From the NCBI RefSeq assembly GCF_026262505.1, contig NC_067203.1, forward strand, positions 20,317,411 through 20,381,410: a DNA stretch of 64,000 nucleotides, given 5' to 3'. Both the position numbers and the translations under genes were made by a program. This stretch comes from Trichomonas vaginalis G3. Lineage: Eukaryota > Parabasalia > Trichomonadida > Trichomonadidae. This document shows positions 38,411-49,030 of the stretch, piece after piece; position 1 is the first letter of the stretch, and each line of letters starts with the position of its first letter. Below the pieces are notes generated by a model. It worked only from the letters and a program-made list of their open reading frames with translations, was not told where the DNA came from and did no database searches.

Positions 38411-39252
38411 TTATTCTTCCTCTTTGAAGTTATTGAAATATTCTGTTATTTTTTCCTTCAGTAATGTTAAGTCTTCTTTGAATGTAAGTATTGTGCAACC
38501 TTTGATGTCAGAGTGCGTTTGAGGAAGAGTATTTTTGACAATTTCCTTTATTTGCTCATTCGGTGTCATTGAAATCGGTAAGTTTTCACGATAGAACCAG
38601 TTTCTGTCAGATTTATATATTTTCGCTAAGTCATAAAAGCTCTTGTTGTTTCTTCTGACTAAATGTAACATAACCACATCTTTATCTTCTTCTTTCTCCA
38701 ACTCTTCAGTATATATCATATACTTATAACTCTTTTCCTTTCCTTTTGGTACCGAACGCGGTATTCTTTTCTGTATGCTTTTGTCTTTGGATTCAATGAC
38801 TTCATCTTTTGCTTGAAGTTTCTTTTCCATCTCTCCACGTTCTGCTTTATATAGTTCATCTAACATCATGAAAATATAACAAGCATAACGAGGTGAAGCC
38901 CACATTGCTACAGCATTTACTAAAAGTCTATGAACATAATAACCTTTCAAACCAGGAGCCAAATTCTTGCGATTTTCGTACGGAATCTCTTCTCTCGGTT
39001 TTCCGAGGGAAGCAATCATATGAAAATTCTTCTAAAAGTTCTTTTGTCTGTTGGTTTTCAAACCAATGATATGCTTGCTTTGTAGAACGAAGAGCATTCA
39101 TTATACTTTGCATTTGGTACATTCGTCTTTGACCTGAACGAATGAACGTAACTGTTTTTATACTGTATGTATTCGTATTCTTCATTTATAGCTTCATGGA
39201 CTATAACTGTTGTTGTGTTCTCTGATGTTGTCATTACTGTCTTTACATACAA
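38411..39252 (-). pseudogene. KilA-N-type gene, broken
   Basis: The region encodes parts of a KilA-N protein: the segment LAPGLKGYYVHRLLVNAVAMW and the following helix match the end of the KilA-N DNA-binding domain, and a coiled coil and C-terminal domain follow. KilA-N proteins are common in large DNA viruses, phages and related elements. The reading frame has about two breaks, so this is a fossil. Confidence 0.6.
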
Positions 39253-39377
39253 AATAAAAAAATAAATAAAAATAAAACTAACTTTATTTTCTGACTTTCA
39301 CAAAAGACCAAAAATAAACGCTTTACATGTATTTTCAGCAACTTCGTCAAATAATTTTATAGCTTTATCTATCTCAT

Positions 39378-39824
39378 CTACTTCAAACGTTTCTTTACCT
39401 TTCGTGGAGCACCATACATTTTCTCAAAAACTTCAAGCAGTTCTGTTTCAGCAGCTCTCATATCATTAACAAACACAACCTTGACTCTATTGACTGTACT
39501 GTCATATCTTTGAGTTATATTATATGTCCTTCCTATCTTATATCTTTTTGTGTTGAAGTCCTTCGGTTTCTGAACGATGTAAAGTAAGCCTTCACTGCAA
39601 CGTTCCGTATCGAATGAACCATATGTTATGAAGTTATATCCAACAACTGGGTCTAACCATAACAAAACTATTGGTATAAGACTTTTGTCTATAAGATATG
39701 CTCTTGTTCCATGAAATGCTACTGATATCATAAGCTCAGGATTTCTTGTCAAAATTTTCTGAGTTGAAGCATTTCTAACCCAGTCGTTTGTTTTCTTTCC
39801 AGATGGAGATATAATGTCTGACAA
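39378..39824 (-). pseudogene. KilA-N/T5orf172-type gene, partial
   Basis: A KilA-N-like start (NDWVRNASTQKIL, then a hydrophobic helix) is followed by YKIGRTYNITQRYDSTVNRV and AAETELLEVFEKMYG, which fit the T5orf172/GIY-YIG-like domain often fused to KilA-N. No ATG opens the frame, so it is probably the remainder of a longer gene with at least one break. Upstream leader sequence near 39920-39955 resembles that at 39226-39255, suggesting that this and the neighbouring KilA-N gene arose by duplication. Confidence 0.6.
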
Positions 39825-40177
39825 AGAATATTTTGTTGTATTTCTTTGAGTATCTTACGTTTAAATCACCTATCTAACCACTTTGGTGTCATTGTCTATC
39901 TTTCTAACTGTTTCAAACTCAATGTTTGTCATTACTGTCTTTACATACAAAATAACTAATGAAATTCATTATTTTTTGTGCTGAATTCAATAAAAATAAT
40001 GTTGAGGTGAAGAGGTGAGATCTCACCTTTTTTTTCACCTTTTCACTCTTTTTTCACAAGCGTTTTACATGAATTGTACGATGTATATTTAAATCCTAAA
40101 CAATTTCGTAGCTTCTATTTCTTCTAGTATCAAAAGTTTTAACAATGCCGAAGGTTTCTTTATATTTCTTCTTGACG
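39825..40177. other. Spacer with palindrome copy 2
   Basis: About 350 AT-rich bases. The palindrome GGTGAGATCTCACC at 40014-40027 is flanked by GGTGAAG and TTTTTTCACC units in the same order as the left TIR. A stretch CATTACTGTCTTTACATAC near 39930 repeats one near 39231. Confidence 0.7.
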
Positions 40178-40381
40178 TCAGACAGAAGAAATCTTCTGCT
40201 GTTGGATATTTTTATTAAGAAATGTCAACATATCCATTTTATCTTCTGCTGGCTTTTCTGCTTCTTTCTTTAAGTCTGCATAGTCGTTTCGCATTCTTTC
40301 TATCTCTTTGACTGAGTAGTTATATTTTCTTATTGCTGCTTTACATTTTGAACATTGCGGCATCGTTTTTGCGTTATACAT
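40178..40381 (-). CDS. Small Maverick protein with a CxxC pair
   Basis: 67 residues starting MYNAKTMPQCSKCKAAIRKY. One CxxC near the N-terminus could be half of a zinc site; the rest is a charged helix (KEIERMRNDYADLKKEAEK). Low certainty that it is functional. Confidence 0.4.
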   Translation of the reverse strand: MYNAKTMPQCSKCKAAIRKYNYSVKEIERMRNDYADLKKEAEKPAEDKMDMLTFLNKNIQQQKISSV

Positions 40382-40511
40382 TGAAATAAAACCAGCTAGA
40401 ACAACTAAGCGTCAATGGTTTTCTTTAACTCAAAAGCTGCTGGTTTTATCTTTCATTCCATACCTTACCTCTTCTATCTTTATCTCTTATCTGCCATACA
40501 CATTTTTGCAA

Positions 40512-40990
40512 CTAATGAAACAAAGTTATCGTATGTCTTAAATTCTTCGGATTTGTAAAGGTCAGAAATATTTTATAAACCATGTCGCAATCTTTGTCCA
40601 TAACTTTATGGTTGCAATGAAAACCAAGGAATTCATAATTTACTTTACGTATGAATTTAATTTCTACTGAGTCAGTTGCTTTGACTTCAATTTCGTCGAA
40701 TTCAGGAATAGTTAGTTTTTGCTGCTGAATTTCAGGTAGTTTAGGCAAATGGTCGATGAGGTCCTCCATTTCATAAAGATACTGTTCATTTGTTTCATCT
40801 TTCGCACTACAGTCTAAATTACTTGTTAAAAGTTCTTGCTTTATCTTCTGGATTTCTGTTTCAAAAGTATATGAAGAAGAATAAAGCTTTTCATCTCTAC
40901 CAACATTGACGTAGGATTCATGACTAGCGAGTTTGGTGCTGTAGTTGTGGACAGAGTCCCGCCGTTCGTGGCTTGAATTGTTGTTGTGCG
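40512..40990 (-). pseudogene. Broken small Maverick gene
   Basis: A readable protein of mixed composition (QQQKLTIPEFDEIEVKATD; HCNHKVMDKDCDMVYKIFL) extends upstream of its first internal Met without a start codon. It seems to have lost its beginning, with about one break. No domain recognised. Confidence 0.4.
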
Positions 40991-41111
40991 ATTGTTGAAA
41001 TCATATCTTTTATACAAAATAAAAAAATAAATAAAAATAAAACTAACTTTATTTTTCTATCTTAAGGAAATTCATGAAAAATTCGTAGGGTGAAAAAAGG
41101 TGAAAAAAACA

Positions 41112-41125
41112 GGTGAGATCTCACC
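41112..41125. repeat. Palindrome GGTGAGATCTCACC, copy 3
   Basis: The same palindrome with flanking units in the order of the right TIR, that is, inverted relative to copy 2. Copies 2 and 3 thus bound a 1.1-kb internal segment. A GGACTTCGTCC hairpin follows at 41153-41163. Confidence 0.75.
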
Positions 41126-41169
41126 TCTTCACCTAAAATATATTTTGGTCATGGACTTCGTCCTCGCGC

Positions 41170-42330
41170 TTTGCTCTTATGAAAATAAATGGTACCATTA
41201 ATGATATCATGACTGTTCTCATTCATGTCTGATTTACATCTAATGAAAAAGTTTAGAAGAATTTTCTTATTCTTTCTGGCTTATTTTTGTCTTTCCAGTA
41301 CTCCGCTCTAATGGTCCCAGATGTGTTGACTTTGACTCTCTCAAGTTCTTAGATGGTATAACATCTTCAACGCCTCCTTCATATCTTACTTTATAAGTGT
41401 CATCGTTTATGTTATAGCCAAGTATTCAATAACCACTCCTCGCTTTGCTTCGTCAATGGTTTCAGCAAGTTTGCCATTACTACTTTCGACTAATTTGTGA
41501 CGAGGGTAAAACGCAATAGAGTCGTCAGCAGCTTTTATAAGATATCCATTACCTTGCGTAGAGTCTACGATATAATAGTTTCTACTTACCTTAAACGTTT
41601 CTTTGTCAACGGTTTGTCGTCAAGAACTACACGAACTTTGTACCAGGAATGAGGTAAATTGTGTTGAATTTCTGATATTTTGTGTTTGGCTTCGTTTCTT
41701 TTGTATATACTTTTCTTCTTGTTGTTGTGTCATTGAATTTGGTGTATGCCCTGTTTGTAGAAGTGTTGAGGAATTGTAAACTTTCGTGAAATGTTTCATT
41801 GTTTCTTCGGTAAAGTCTCGCTCTTGGTTTAAATCTCTGAGCGTTCTTATGAAGCGGTTTATGATGCCGAGTATGTTATGGTTATGGTCTTCAGTAGTGT
41901 AGTGAGTTATGTTATGCTTAATGAGAAAATCTTGATTTCATTTTGAGGTATGCACTGTCTTGTCTGATGTTAAAGTACTTGGGCTATGTTCTGCTACAAA
42001 CTTTTGTAAAACTCTTAACACTTCACGAGTTTTTATTTTCATTGGATATGCATAGCTTACGAGTGTTAACATTAATGAAGATGAGGAATGGTTTTATGTC
42101 CTCCTTTCTACTCTGAATGAGAGTGTCAATTGGTAGCGGTCAGGAGTGTTGGAGTAAATTGGTAAAAAGTAGTCGTAAGGGTTTATTTTTTGTTTGATGT
42201 ACAACATTTTTGTCAAAGAACCTTTTCACTTCAGCTCTGTTAGTAAATCCCCAACTCTTTGCAGCTTCATTGAATTTCTTAAATGACCCCATGGATGTTG
42301 TTCGAATACTTCTTTCAAGCTCATTTATGT
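41170..42330 (-). pseudogene. Integrase region of the Maverick, broken
   Basis: No long frame is open here. Pieces readable on the minus strand nevertheless match the C-terminal half of a retroviral-type integrase of the Polinton kind: a helix-rich part of the catalytic core's end with an HTPNSM-like block, followed by an SH3/chromo-like end with YPRHKLVE. There are several breaks. Without it the element could not insert on its own, so its current state is that of a fossil. Confidence 0.6.
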
Positions 42331-42343
42331 AAAGTTAAAGATT

Positions 42344-45300
42344 TTATTCAAGACGGTATGCGAATATAGTCACAAATGGTGGCATATAATCTGCACCCGA
42401 GCCTGTTGGATTTGTTGTGAAAGTATGGACATGATTTCCTCCCGGTTCAGTTTGTCGAAAAGTCTTTTTTGCTGCATTGTTATAAGATGGAGATAAAACA
42501 TCATTGCCAGCTTCATACTCTGAGTTGTATAATGGGTGGTCTCTTAATGAGTGGCTATGGTCGCCAGAAAAGTTTGTAGTTCCTGTATGAGTGTGCGGTG
42601 GAAGGTTTGCTTCAGTAATTTTCTTCGAACCTCCTGTTTGCTTTGAAGAGTTAGCACAGTATAAGAATTTGTCTACAATCTGCTGCCATGTACCAAAACC
42701 TAAAACACTTGCTGGATTTGTTGAGTTCATTGACGTATAAATAGAGCCTATAGGATATATGGTTTCAAGAATCCGAGTCTTCATTGTTTGAAGTTCATGT
42801 TTAACATTTATAAATCCTTTGCCATCTACAATATTTATATTGTTTGTTATTAAACCATTAGGAAAAGTAGGAGGATAAATTCTTTGTTCTTGTACAGTTG
42901 CACCGTTTCTTCCTGTTTTTGTTACTATTTCGATGCATGCTTTAATTTCTTTAATCTTGATTGTTTGAAATTCTTCATGTGTATGGTTCTTGTCGGCTTT
43001 TCCATTAAGCGCAGCATTTACTTCCGACTTCTTTGCATAATTTTCATCTACATAAGTTTTGTCGGCTTTCTTATCTAACATTGCTGGTAGTTCATATGCT
43101 TCAAAGTTTCTGGCATGACCTTCGATATTCCTGCAACTGTTATCTAAATTGTTAAGAGTATCTTTTACGCTTGTACTCGGATTCTCTAAAGGTGCACTTG
43201 AACCAAGGGTATAGTTCAATATTATGTCGTCTGCTCTAACAGTAGTGAAGGATTTATGTGTATGTTCTTTGTCAGCTTTCTTATCTAACATTGCTGGTAG
43301 TTCATGTGTTTCAAAGTTTCTGGCATGACCTTCAATGTTCATACATCTGTTATCTAAATTGTTTAGTGTATCTTTTACGCTTGTACTTGGATTCTCTAAA
43401 GGTGCACTTGAACCAAGGGTATAGTTCAATATTATGTCGTCTGCTCTAACAGTAGTGAAGGATTTATGTGTATGGTTCTTGTCAGCTTTACTATTTAATG
43501 TAGCTTGAAGTTCATTTATATCGGAGATATTGTGTTTATGAGATTTCAAAACTTTGTTCGTTGCGTCAAGTTCATCTTTGTCAGCTTTACTTTTAATAGC
43601 ATCTTCAAAAGTTATTTTTGCCTTAACTCTCAAAGTAAATCTTGGTTCAACTAATACACCGTTAACAAAGAAGTATGAAGCGTATATTTCACCGGTATAA
43701 CCAAATGCTTCTGGTGCTTTAGCTACATCATACTGTACAGTACAGCTTATGTCATAACCTTTAGCACGAATGAATTTATATCTTCTTTCATTAACATTTT
43801 TTGTCTTCGCTTCATCACTTCGTGTTAAATATCCATGGTAGTCCGTTATAATCTGTTCGTCTGAACTTATATAATGAACATGGTTTTTATCTGCTTTTTG
43901 TGAAAGAAGTTCAACAACTTTTGCTTCACTTATGTTACCAGTGTCACTTTCATTTATTTTTGTCAGCATTGCGTTCAAAACTTCATAAAGACTAACTACT
44001 TCTTTTGGTTCTTGAAACAATGAGTCAAAAGTCTTTCTTAACATTACATCTTCAACTGTTATGACTGAGTCAATACCTTTCTCTTTTATTGTCTTAGCTA
44101 ACTGACCTAAAACAACGAACATATAGTCTAAAATATTATCTTCAGTGTTAAACACTATACAGTTTTCACGAATTGTTGTGTTTGTTGCTGTTAAAACTTC
44201 TTTAAACTCAGGATATATATTCAGTAGATTTTCAACAATTGTTTGAACCACTTGTCCTCCTTCATCTAAATCTCTTGCTGCCATTAAAGGATGTAAATTA
44301 ATTGGTTCAATAATTCCGAGACGAGGGTTGTAAGCAAGTCCGTCGAACATATTTTTACGTTTGAGTGCCCAGTTAGTTAGTTTCTTTGTATTATATGTTA
44401 CTTTACCCCATAAATTTTTGAGACCGTCAAAGAAACTTCCTGTATTTCCATGTAATTTAGCAAACTCAACATAAAACTTCATGCTATCTATGCCACCAAG
44501 AAAAGCCCAGAGTGCATCTATCTCACTTTGCATGGTTATAAGAGATGCAGTTGTTACACCTGATGAAAATAAAGTAAACAACCACCCTAACCAACTCTTA
44601 CCTGCTCCACTTTGTTCTACTTTCACAAAATCACTGATATGACTTTTTAAGTATTCTTTCGTAAGTAATGTGTCTCCAGGTGTAACGTCTCTAACGATAT
44701 TATCTCCGTCAAAAGTCAATGTTCTAACTTGTGTCCGTGCAGCCTTTATTTTAAGGCATGCATAGTCTGGTGTTTGAGGAGCAGAAGGCTCGATGTATGT
44801 AATTTTAAAGAAATCGTCATAATTTTTCTTAAAGGTTTCATATGTTGTTTTGAATGTATTGAACCTCATTATTATATCAAGAAGTTTTGTCAATGAGTCA
44901 GCAATTGCTTCATCTACTGTTGACGTTTTGAGTTTTATTTCTGCTGAGTCGTTTATGAATGGTACTTGACATTGAGTTGTATATGGGTCAAATCCTGTAG
45001 GACCCAAATGAAGCAAGTAGTCTAAAATATCACGAACAGACTTTGAGACAGTTGTGTCGTTCTTCATGACGATTTCACCATTTACAATGAATGGCATAGT
45101 ACATGAAGTTATTTGTGGGTCAAAACCAGAAGGATTGAAATGAAGCATATAGTTCAGCGCCTCATACACTGACTTATACACTGTTTCATTATTTTTTGAC
45201 ACAATTTCACCATTTACAATGAATGGCATTGTCGAAGGAGTTGTTTTTGTATCGAACCCTGAAGGATTGAAGTTAAGAATGCTTTCAAGAGCTTCATATA

Positions 45301-45532
45301 CAGACCTATAAACAGTTGTGTCGTTCTTCATGACAACTTCACCATTTACAATGAATGGCATAGTACATGGAGTTAAAATAGGGTCAAACTTTTCATAGTC
45401 CTTCCATGTTATATATTTCTCAGTATTTCCATCAGAAATAACAATATATTTGTCAGTAAGTGTGAGAGAGTATTGACCAAAATATAAACGTTTAGCTCTG
45501 TCAGCTTCATACGCATATGCAGCTATACTCAT
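42344..45532 (-). CDS. Large fibre protein with phage tail-collar-like C-terminus
   Basis: 1,062 residues. The N-terminus (about 1-40) is a short domain shared with the second element's fibre gene. Three copies of a unit about 40 residues long follow (about 55-190; TMPFIVNGEIVMKND... with VYEALxxxLxFNPSGFDP). A long helical part follows, with many K-A-D-K-N-H-T-H-type units (about 560-850), as in phage tail fibres. The C-terminal 140 residues (YPIGSIYTSMNSTNPASVLG, then FGTWQQI, LPPHTHTG and a His-rich GGNHVHTF end) match the phage baseplate/tail collar type domain. It is likely a trimeric receptor-binding spike of the virion. The frame looks whole. It is divergent from the next gene by 17 bases. 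Confidence 0.75.
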   Translation of the reverse strand: MSIAAYAYEADRAKRLYFGQYSLTLTDKYIVISDGNTEKYITWKDYEKFDPILTPCTMPFIVNGEVVMKNDTTVYRSVYEALESILNFNPSGFDTKTTPSTMPFIVNGEIVSKNNETVYKSVYEALNYMLHFNPSGFDPQITSCTMPFIVNGEIVMKNDTTVSKSVRDILDYLLHLGPTGFDPYTTQCQVPFINDSAEIKLKTSTVDEAIADSLTKLLDIIMRFNTFKTTYETFKKNYDDFFKITYIEPSAPQTPDYACLKIKAARTQVRTLTFDGDNIVRDVTPGDTLLTKEYLKSHISDFVKVEQSGAGKSWLGWLFTLFSSGVTTASLITMQSEIDALWAFLGGIDSMKFYVEFAKLHGNTGSFFDGLKNLWGKVTYNTKKLTNWALKRKNMFDGLAYNPRLGIIEPINLHPLMAARDLDEGGQVVQTIVENLLNIYPEFKEVLTATNTTIRENCIVFNTEDNILDYMFVVLGQLAKTIKEKGIDSVITVEDVMLRKTFDSLFQEPKEVVSLYEVLNAMLTKINESDTGNISEAKVVELLSQKADKNHVHYISSDEQIITDYHGYLTRSDEAKTKNVNERRYKFIRAKGYDISCTVQYDVAKAPEAFGYTGEIYASYFFVNGVLVEPRFTLRVKAKITFEDAIKSKADKDELDATNKVLKSHKHNISDINELQATLNSKADKNHTHKSFTTVRADDIILNYTLGSSAPLENPSTSVKDTLNNLDNRCMNIEGHARNFETHELPAMLDKKADKEHTHKSFTTVRADDIILNYTLGSSAPLENPSTSVKDTLNNLDNSCRNIEGHARNFEAYELPAMLDKKADKTYVDENYAKKSEVNAALNGKADKNHTHEEFQTIKIKEIKACIEIVTKTGRNGATVQEQRIYPPTFPNGLITNNINIVDGKGFINVKHELQTMKTRILETIYPIGSIYTSMNSTNPASVLGFGTWQQIVDKFLYCANSSKQTGGSKKITEANLPPHTHTGTTNFSGDHSHSLRDHPLYNSEYEAGNDVLSPSYNNAAKKTFRQTEPGGNHVHTFTTNPTGSGADYMPPFVTIFAYRLE

Positions 45533-45549
45533 ATTTTAATGAGAATAAA

Positions 45550-46079
45550 ATGTTGTTCTATTTGCAAAGTACAGACCCAAACGAATACGGGACAGTAAAG
45601 CTACAAACAAACTTAGGTCTACAGAATGAGGCGCTTGCATTCAGAATGGTTGACTTCAATACTATCGCAACTTTTGTCATAACAGATGAAACAGATTTCA
45701 TGGAGTTGAAATAGATGGAAAGAAGCACGAAATAAGATTTCACAATAATGTAGAATATAAGATGGAAACATTAGCTGGAGTGTTAAATGCTCTCATAAAT
45801 ACTACAATAAACAAGGATAACGAAGAAAACTTAATGAATGTTAAACTTATTGCAGGAGTTTTGAAGTTCAGTTATGCGAAGGAGTTTAAGATAACACGAA
45901 TGAGTCATAGAGTACAACTTCTTTTGGGTGCATACCATATGACATTTCCTTTGAAAAGTGTTGACAAAACGATTGAGATGAAATCTGTTCCATACGTATG
46001 TTATGGCAATTGTTTATACATTGAGTCTAAAATAGCTAATGTCACAGCATTTCAGGAGTTAATAGTAAAGGTTCAGTAG
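45550..46079 (+). pseudogene. Maverick small virion-type gene(s), broken
   Basis: Two readable parts: MLFYLQSTDPNEYGTVKLQT with a later FRMVDF strand, and METLAGVLNALINTTINKD with a strand-rich C-terminal half. They are probably one or two small beta proteins related to the neighbour at 46112; the FR(M/L)VDF motif is shared. About one break. Function unknown. Confidence 0.45.
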
Positions 46080-46111
46080 AATATAAATCCTTCTGTTATG
46101 CAGTCAATTCA

Positions 46112-46324
46112 ATGTTCATTCCAAACGTTCCTGTCATAGCAACTCATTTAGGTAAATGGGTTCGCATTAGTCCTCATAATTTGAAAGACATGCAATTCAG
46201 ACTTGTTGACTTTCAAGGAGAGCCTGTAGAACTGAAGGCACCAGTGCGAATGACTGTTGAAGTTGACTTTTTAGAAAATATTAAATGCAACAGCTTACAA
46301 GAGAACTCAGAGCTAAAAATATAA
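46112..46324 (+). CDS. Small Maverick strand-rich protein
   Basis: 70 residues. The segment SPHNLKDMQFRLVDFQGEPV with TVEVDFLENI at the end closely resembles the end of the protein encoded at 62103-62414 in the second element (SKDLSNIKFRVTDLFD). A conserved small virion protein is likely; function unknown. Confidence 0.5.
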   Translation: MFIPNVPVIATHLGKWVRISPHNLKDMQFRLVDFQGEPVELKAPVRMTVEVDFLENIKCNSLQENSELKI

Positions 46325-46524
46325 AGTATGAATGTTATGTATTAGGTCATGAACTTTGGTTGTTGCTGTTTGATGAAACAAATGAGTTAGTTATGTCAGT
46401 CAAGAGAACAGAAAAATATTGTGTTAGTGAAAACTGCACCAAGTCAATAAGATTAGGTTTGCATTATGAAGATGAGTTCGATACTGTTGAAGAAGTTTTG
46501 GATAGATATTACAAATTGCTTTAA
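46285..46524 (+). CDS. Small Maverick protein of unknown function
   Basis: 79 residues overlapping the previous gene in another frame by about 40 bases. Compact mixed fold (ELWLLLFDETNELVMSVKR; LGLHYEDEFDTVEEVLDRYY). No domain recognised. Confidence 0.5.
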   Translation: MQQLTRELRAKNIKYECYVLGHELWLLLFDETNELVMSVKRTEKYCVSENCTKSIRLGLHYEDEFDTVEEVLDRYYKLL

Positions 46525-46525
46525 T

Positions 46526-47133
46526 TTACTAAAACATATTTCAAGCAAAGTTTATATTCTGTTGAAAGTTTTGTATACTCGTTCGAATATTTATACTTAA
46601 ACTCAACTCCTGTAGTTCCTGGTGTTTCAATGATGCGGATGTTACCTATTTTCATGAATGGTGGCGTTTGACCACAGCATTCGATTTCAGGGTCGAGATA
46701 GTCAATGACACATTGTTTCCCTGTTATTCGTGATATAACATTTTCAAGGTCCTCCTTTGTTAGAATTATTTGGTTCTTGCTTATAAGATTTCAAAAGCTT
46801 CTTATCGTCTTTGAGTAAAATTGTTTGGTATAACTGAAGAAGGTAATGGTCTACGTTATCTGAAGGATTTGTTTGAACATTTGTGTAAGGGTTGTCGTTG
46901 GCTTCTCTTGAAAGAATTTGGTCCAGTGGTGGATACTCTAACTTAACATCTGATGTAGCGTTAGCGTTTGAAGCTGAGTTTAAATTCACGGATTTCAGCT
47001 CTGGTTCTTTTTCTTTCAAACACTCTGAACTATAGTTCTTTATGACAATATTGTTTGTCGTTCGTGAGTCAACATTTGATGTTGGTTCAATTGGAACATT
47101 AACGGCACCAGCTAAGATGGATTTGCTTCTCAT
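46526..47133 (-). pseudogene. Maverick gene shared with second element, broken
   Basis: Starts at ATG 47133 with a disordered Asn/Ser/Pro-rich region. The end of the region encodes a small domain with an ECCGQTPP-type block that matches the SCCGTVAK block in the gene at 60540-61211 of the second element, together with a similar final helix. The gene appears to have about one break. Function unknown. Confidence 0.5.
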
Positions 47134-47158
47134 TTCATATAGAATAAAAACCTTTTAT

Positions 47159-47560
47159 ATGTATGAAATGAACAATATACTCGACAAGGGTTTGAATGTA
47201 AAGCTAACGAATGAAAATATTGTTGAATTCACTGAGACAGGAGCTGTGTATAAAGATGTAGAACTACTGAACAAAAGAGCTAAGGGAAGAAGCAGGAACA
47301 TGAACAAAGGGTGGAAGCCTATAAAAATTTATGTCAATGATGGCTCAGGAGGTTCAAACATAAAGTATGCAGAAAGTTATAGAGTTTATGCTCTCAAAGG
47401 TGAAAAGCCTTCATTTAAGAACAGCTATTCTAACGCATATCCTCAAAAGCTAACGGATGGGGAAGTGGATGATATGAATGACAGCAAAAATATTAACAGA
47501 AATGGCGACAGAGATGCATGGAATTTGTTTACCATCAGTCAATTGAAGGTTAAACTTTAA
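47159..47560 (+). CDS. Maverick protein of unknown function, about 134 residues
   Basis: Read from ATG 47159 (MYEMNNILDKGLNVKLTNEN). It contains a basic stretch (RAKGRSRNMNKGWKPIKIY), a Ser/Gly turn region and a polar end. Its 3' end overlaps the ATPase 3' end by four bases (convergent). No domain recognised. Confidence 0.55.
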   Translation: MYEMNNILDKGLNVKLTNENIVEFTETGAVYKDVELLNKRAKGRSRNMNKGWKPIKIYVNDGSGGSNIKYAESYRVYALKGEKPSFKNSYSNAYPQKLTDGEVDDMNDSKNINRNGDRDAWNLFTISQLKVKL

Positions 47561-48444
47561 AACAATGTTGGTCGTTCCCATGGAATATTTTTGACTTTAA
47601 TGGTATTAGTCATGATATGAATCTCAAGGTATGAACGAGGAGAGATGAGAGACTTATATGCTTCCCAAATTTCTTCAAAAGGTAATGTTATACCTGACTG
47701 TTTCCAAATGAGTTCAATATCATAGCGTGAGAAACCTTGAAAGATAACGAAGTCAGTTATGAGACGTTTTATGTTTAAAGCTAAAAACCTCCATGTTTGC
47801 ATAAGTATTGCTACAGTTAAGTGGTAATGTCTGACTTTAGTAATGATGTTAGCTAATGGTGAGTCTGGTTTTGACACTAAACCTTTTCCGGCGAAGTCGT
47901 CACAAACGAGCAGAGTGTTTGAAGGATATTTTTTGAAGGGGTATTTTGAAAGTTTTGATAGAATGTAGTTTGTCAGTCGTTTCATATCGTAAACTCCTGA
48001 GTATTGACGTAAGTGGTGTTTGTCAATAATTCTTTCCATCTCCTCAGAAGTCTTTTGCATTCCTGACTGTATAAATTCAACGATGGCATAATATTTCCTC
48101 TTACGTCGAATGTAACGTTGAAGAAATTCAATGAGTTCACTGTCTGGAACTTTAACGACAGAGGCTTGAACTTTTGACATAAATGTTTTCGCTGTTGAGT
48201 CCATAGAGTCTGAAGTTGCTGATATAATGATTTGGTCATAATATGAGTCATTTCCTAAACGTTCTGTTATGAGTATATGACGAATGAGGTTAAATGTCTT
48301 ACCTGAACCCATCTTTCCACAATAGAAATAAACACCATTTGAACAGAACTCATAGTCCTTACTGAAAGGAAGAATAAGAGAAGAGTTAAGTTTGTCTGTA
48401 GTTTCATTCATGTCTTCATCTACGTCATGTATTAAATGCTTCAT
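47557..48444 (-). CDS. Genome-packaging ATPase (FtsK/HerA, A32-like)
   Basis: 295 residues, whole frame. Walker A is YFYCGKMGSGKTFNLIR (about 40-56), and Walker B is NTLLVCDDFAGKG (about 180). A sensor-like region RHYHLTVAILMQTWRFL and a C-terminal arm IEL..K.SGI follow. Packaging ATPases of this type are, with polymerase, capsid protein and integrase, a core Polinton gene and would push DNA into capsids. The second element has a related enzyme (58689-59516). The motif evidence is direct. Confidence 0.85.
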   Translation of the reverse strand: MKHLIHDVDEDMNETTDKLNSSLILPFSKDYEFCSNGVYFYCGKMGSGKTFNLIRHILITERLGNDSYYDQIIISATSDSMDSTAKTFMSKVQASVVKVPDSELIEFLQRYIRRKRKYYAIVEFIQSGMQKTSEEMERIIDKHHLRQYSGVYDMKRLTNYILSKLSKYPFKKYPSNTLLVCDDFAGKGLVSKPDSPLANIITKVRHYHLTVAILMQTWRFLALNIKRLITDFVIFQGFSRYDIELIWKQSGITLPFEEIWEAYKSLISPRSYLEIHIMTNTIKVKNIPWERPTLF

Positions 48445-48460
48445 TTTATCTCCATTAAAA

Positions 48461-49030
48461 ATGCAAGTCAGAAATATTCAGAACATAGCACCGAGTCTAA
48501 CTGACAAGAGTATAAAGATATACTATGAACACGTTATGATGAAACCTACCAAAATTCAAGAAAGTCAGTATACTTATGAATATCCAAGACACTGGGTAGA
48601 GTATGTAGGAGGTGAGAAAGCTATTGAAATCAGACAGGTTCGAAGTATTCCAGCAGGAAGAACAATATTATTGAAGAACTTTAATGTTTTGAGATATAAT
48701 GATGAAACAAAGAAGCAAGATAGTTTCCCTGTTGCTGTGTATGTGAACTTAGATACAGGAGATGACATGAAAGTTTTTAATACAAAGCTTCAAACGGTAG
48801 TGAGAGAACAACTGACTGCGGAAGGACATCCATTACCTTCAGAAGTTACCATAGCATATAATTTTGAAACAAACTCAATAGATTTTAAAGTCGTCTCTGC
48901 AAAGAAGTCAGGTTTTACATTTAATGAAGCAGATGTATATTCGAATGAAAACTTCAAAGCTATTGCATGGTTAGATAATGACGATTGCTTTAAGAAAATA
49001 TTTAAATCAGTGACTCAACGATGTCAATAG
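48461..49030 (+). CDS. Maverick virion-type protein, 189 residues
   Basis: Starts at ATG 48461, 16 bases from the divergent ATPase start. Strand-rich (KSIKIYYEHVMMKPTKIQES; AIEIRQVRSIPAGRTILL; FPVAVYVNLDTGDDM). The layout resembles the protein at 32841-33698, so it may be another small jelly-roll or penton-like protein. The stop overlaps the next gene's start by ten bases, indicating a tightly packed set read in one direction. Confidence 0.55.
   Translation: MQVRNIQNIAPSLTDKSIKIYYEHVMMKPTKIQESQYTYEYPRHWVEYVGGEKAIEIRQVRSIPAGRTILLKNFNVLRYNDETKKQDSFPVAVYVNLDTGDDMKVFNTKLQTVVREQLTAEGHPLPSEVTIAYNFETNSIDFKVVSAKKSGFTFNEADVYSNENFKAIAWLDNDDCFKKIFKSVTQRCQ

Noticed and set aside
42344-45532. Tail-fibre similarity as a sign of bacterial or prophage contamination
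   Set aside because: The gene lies inside a Maverick with matching TIRs, target duplication, AT-rich codon use and a family B polymerase. A related stalk is also present in the second element.
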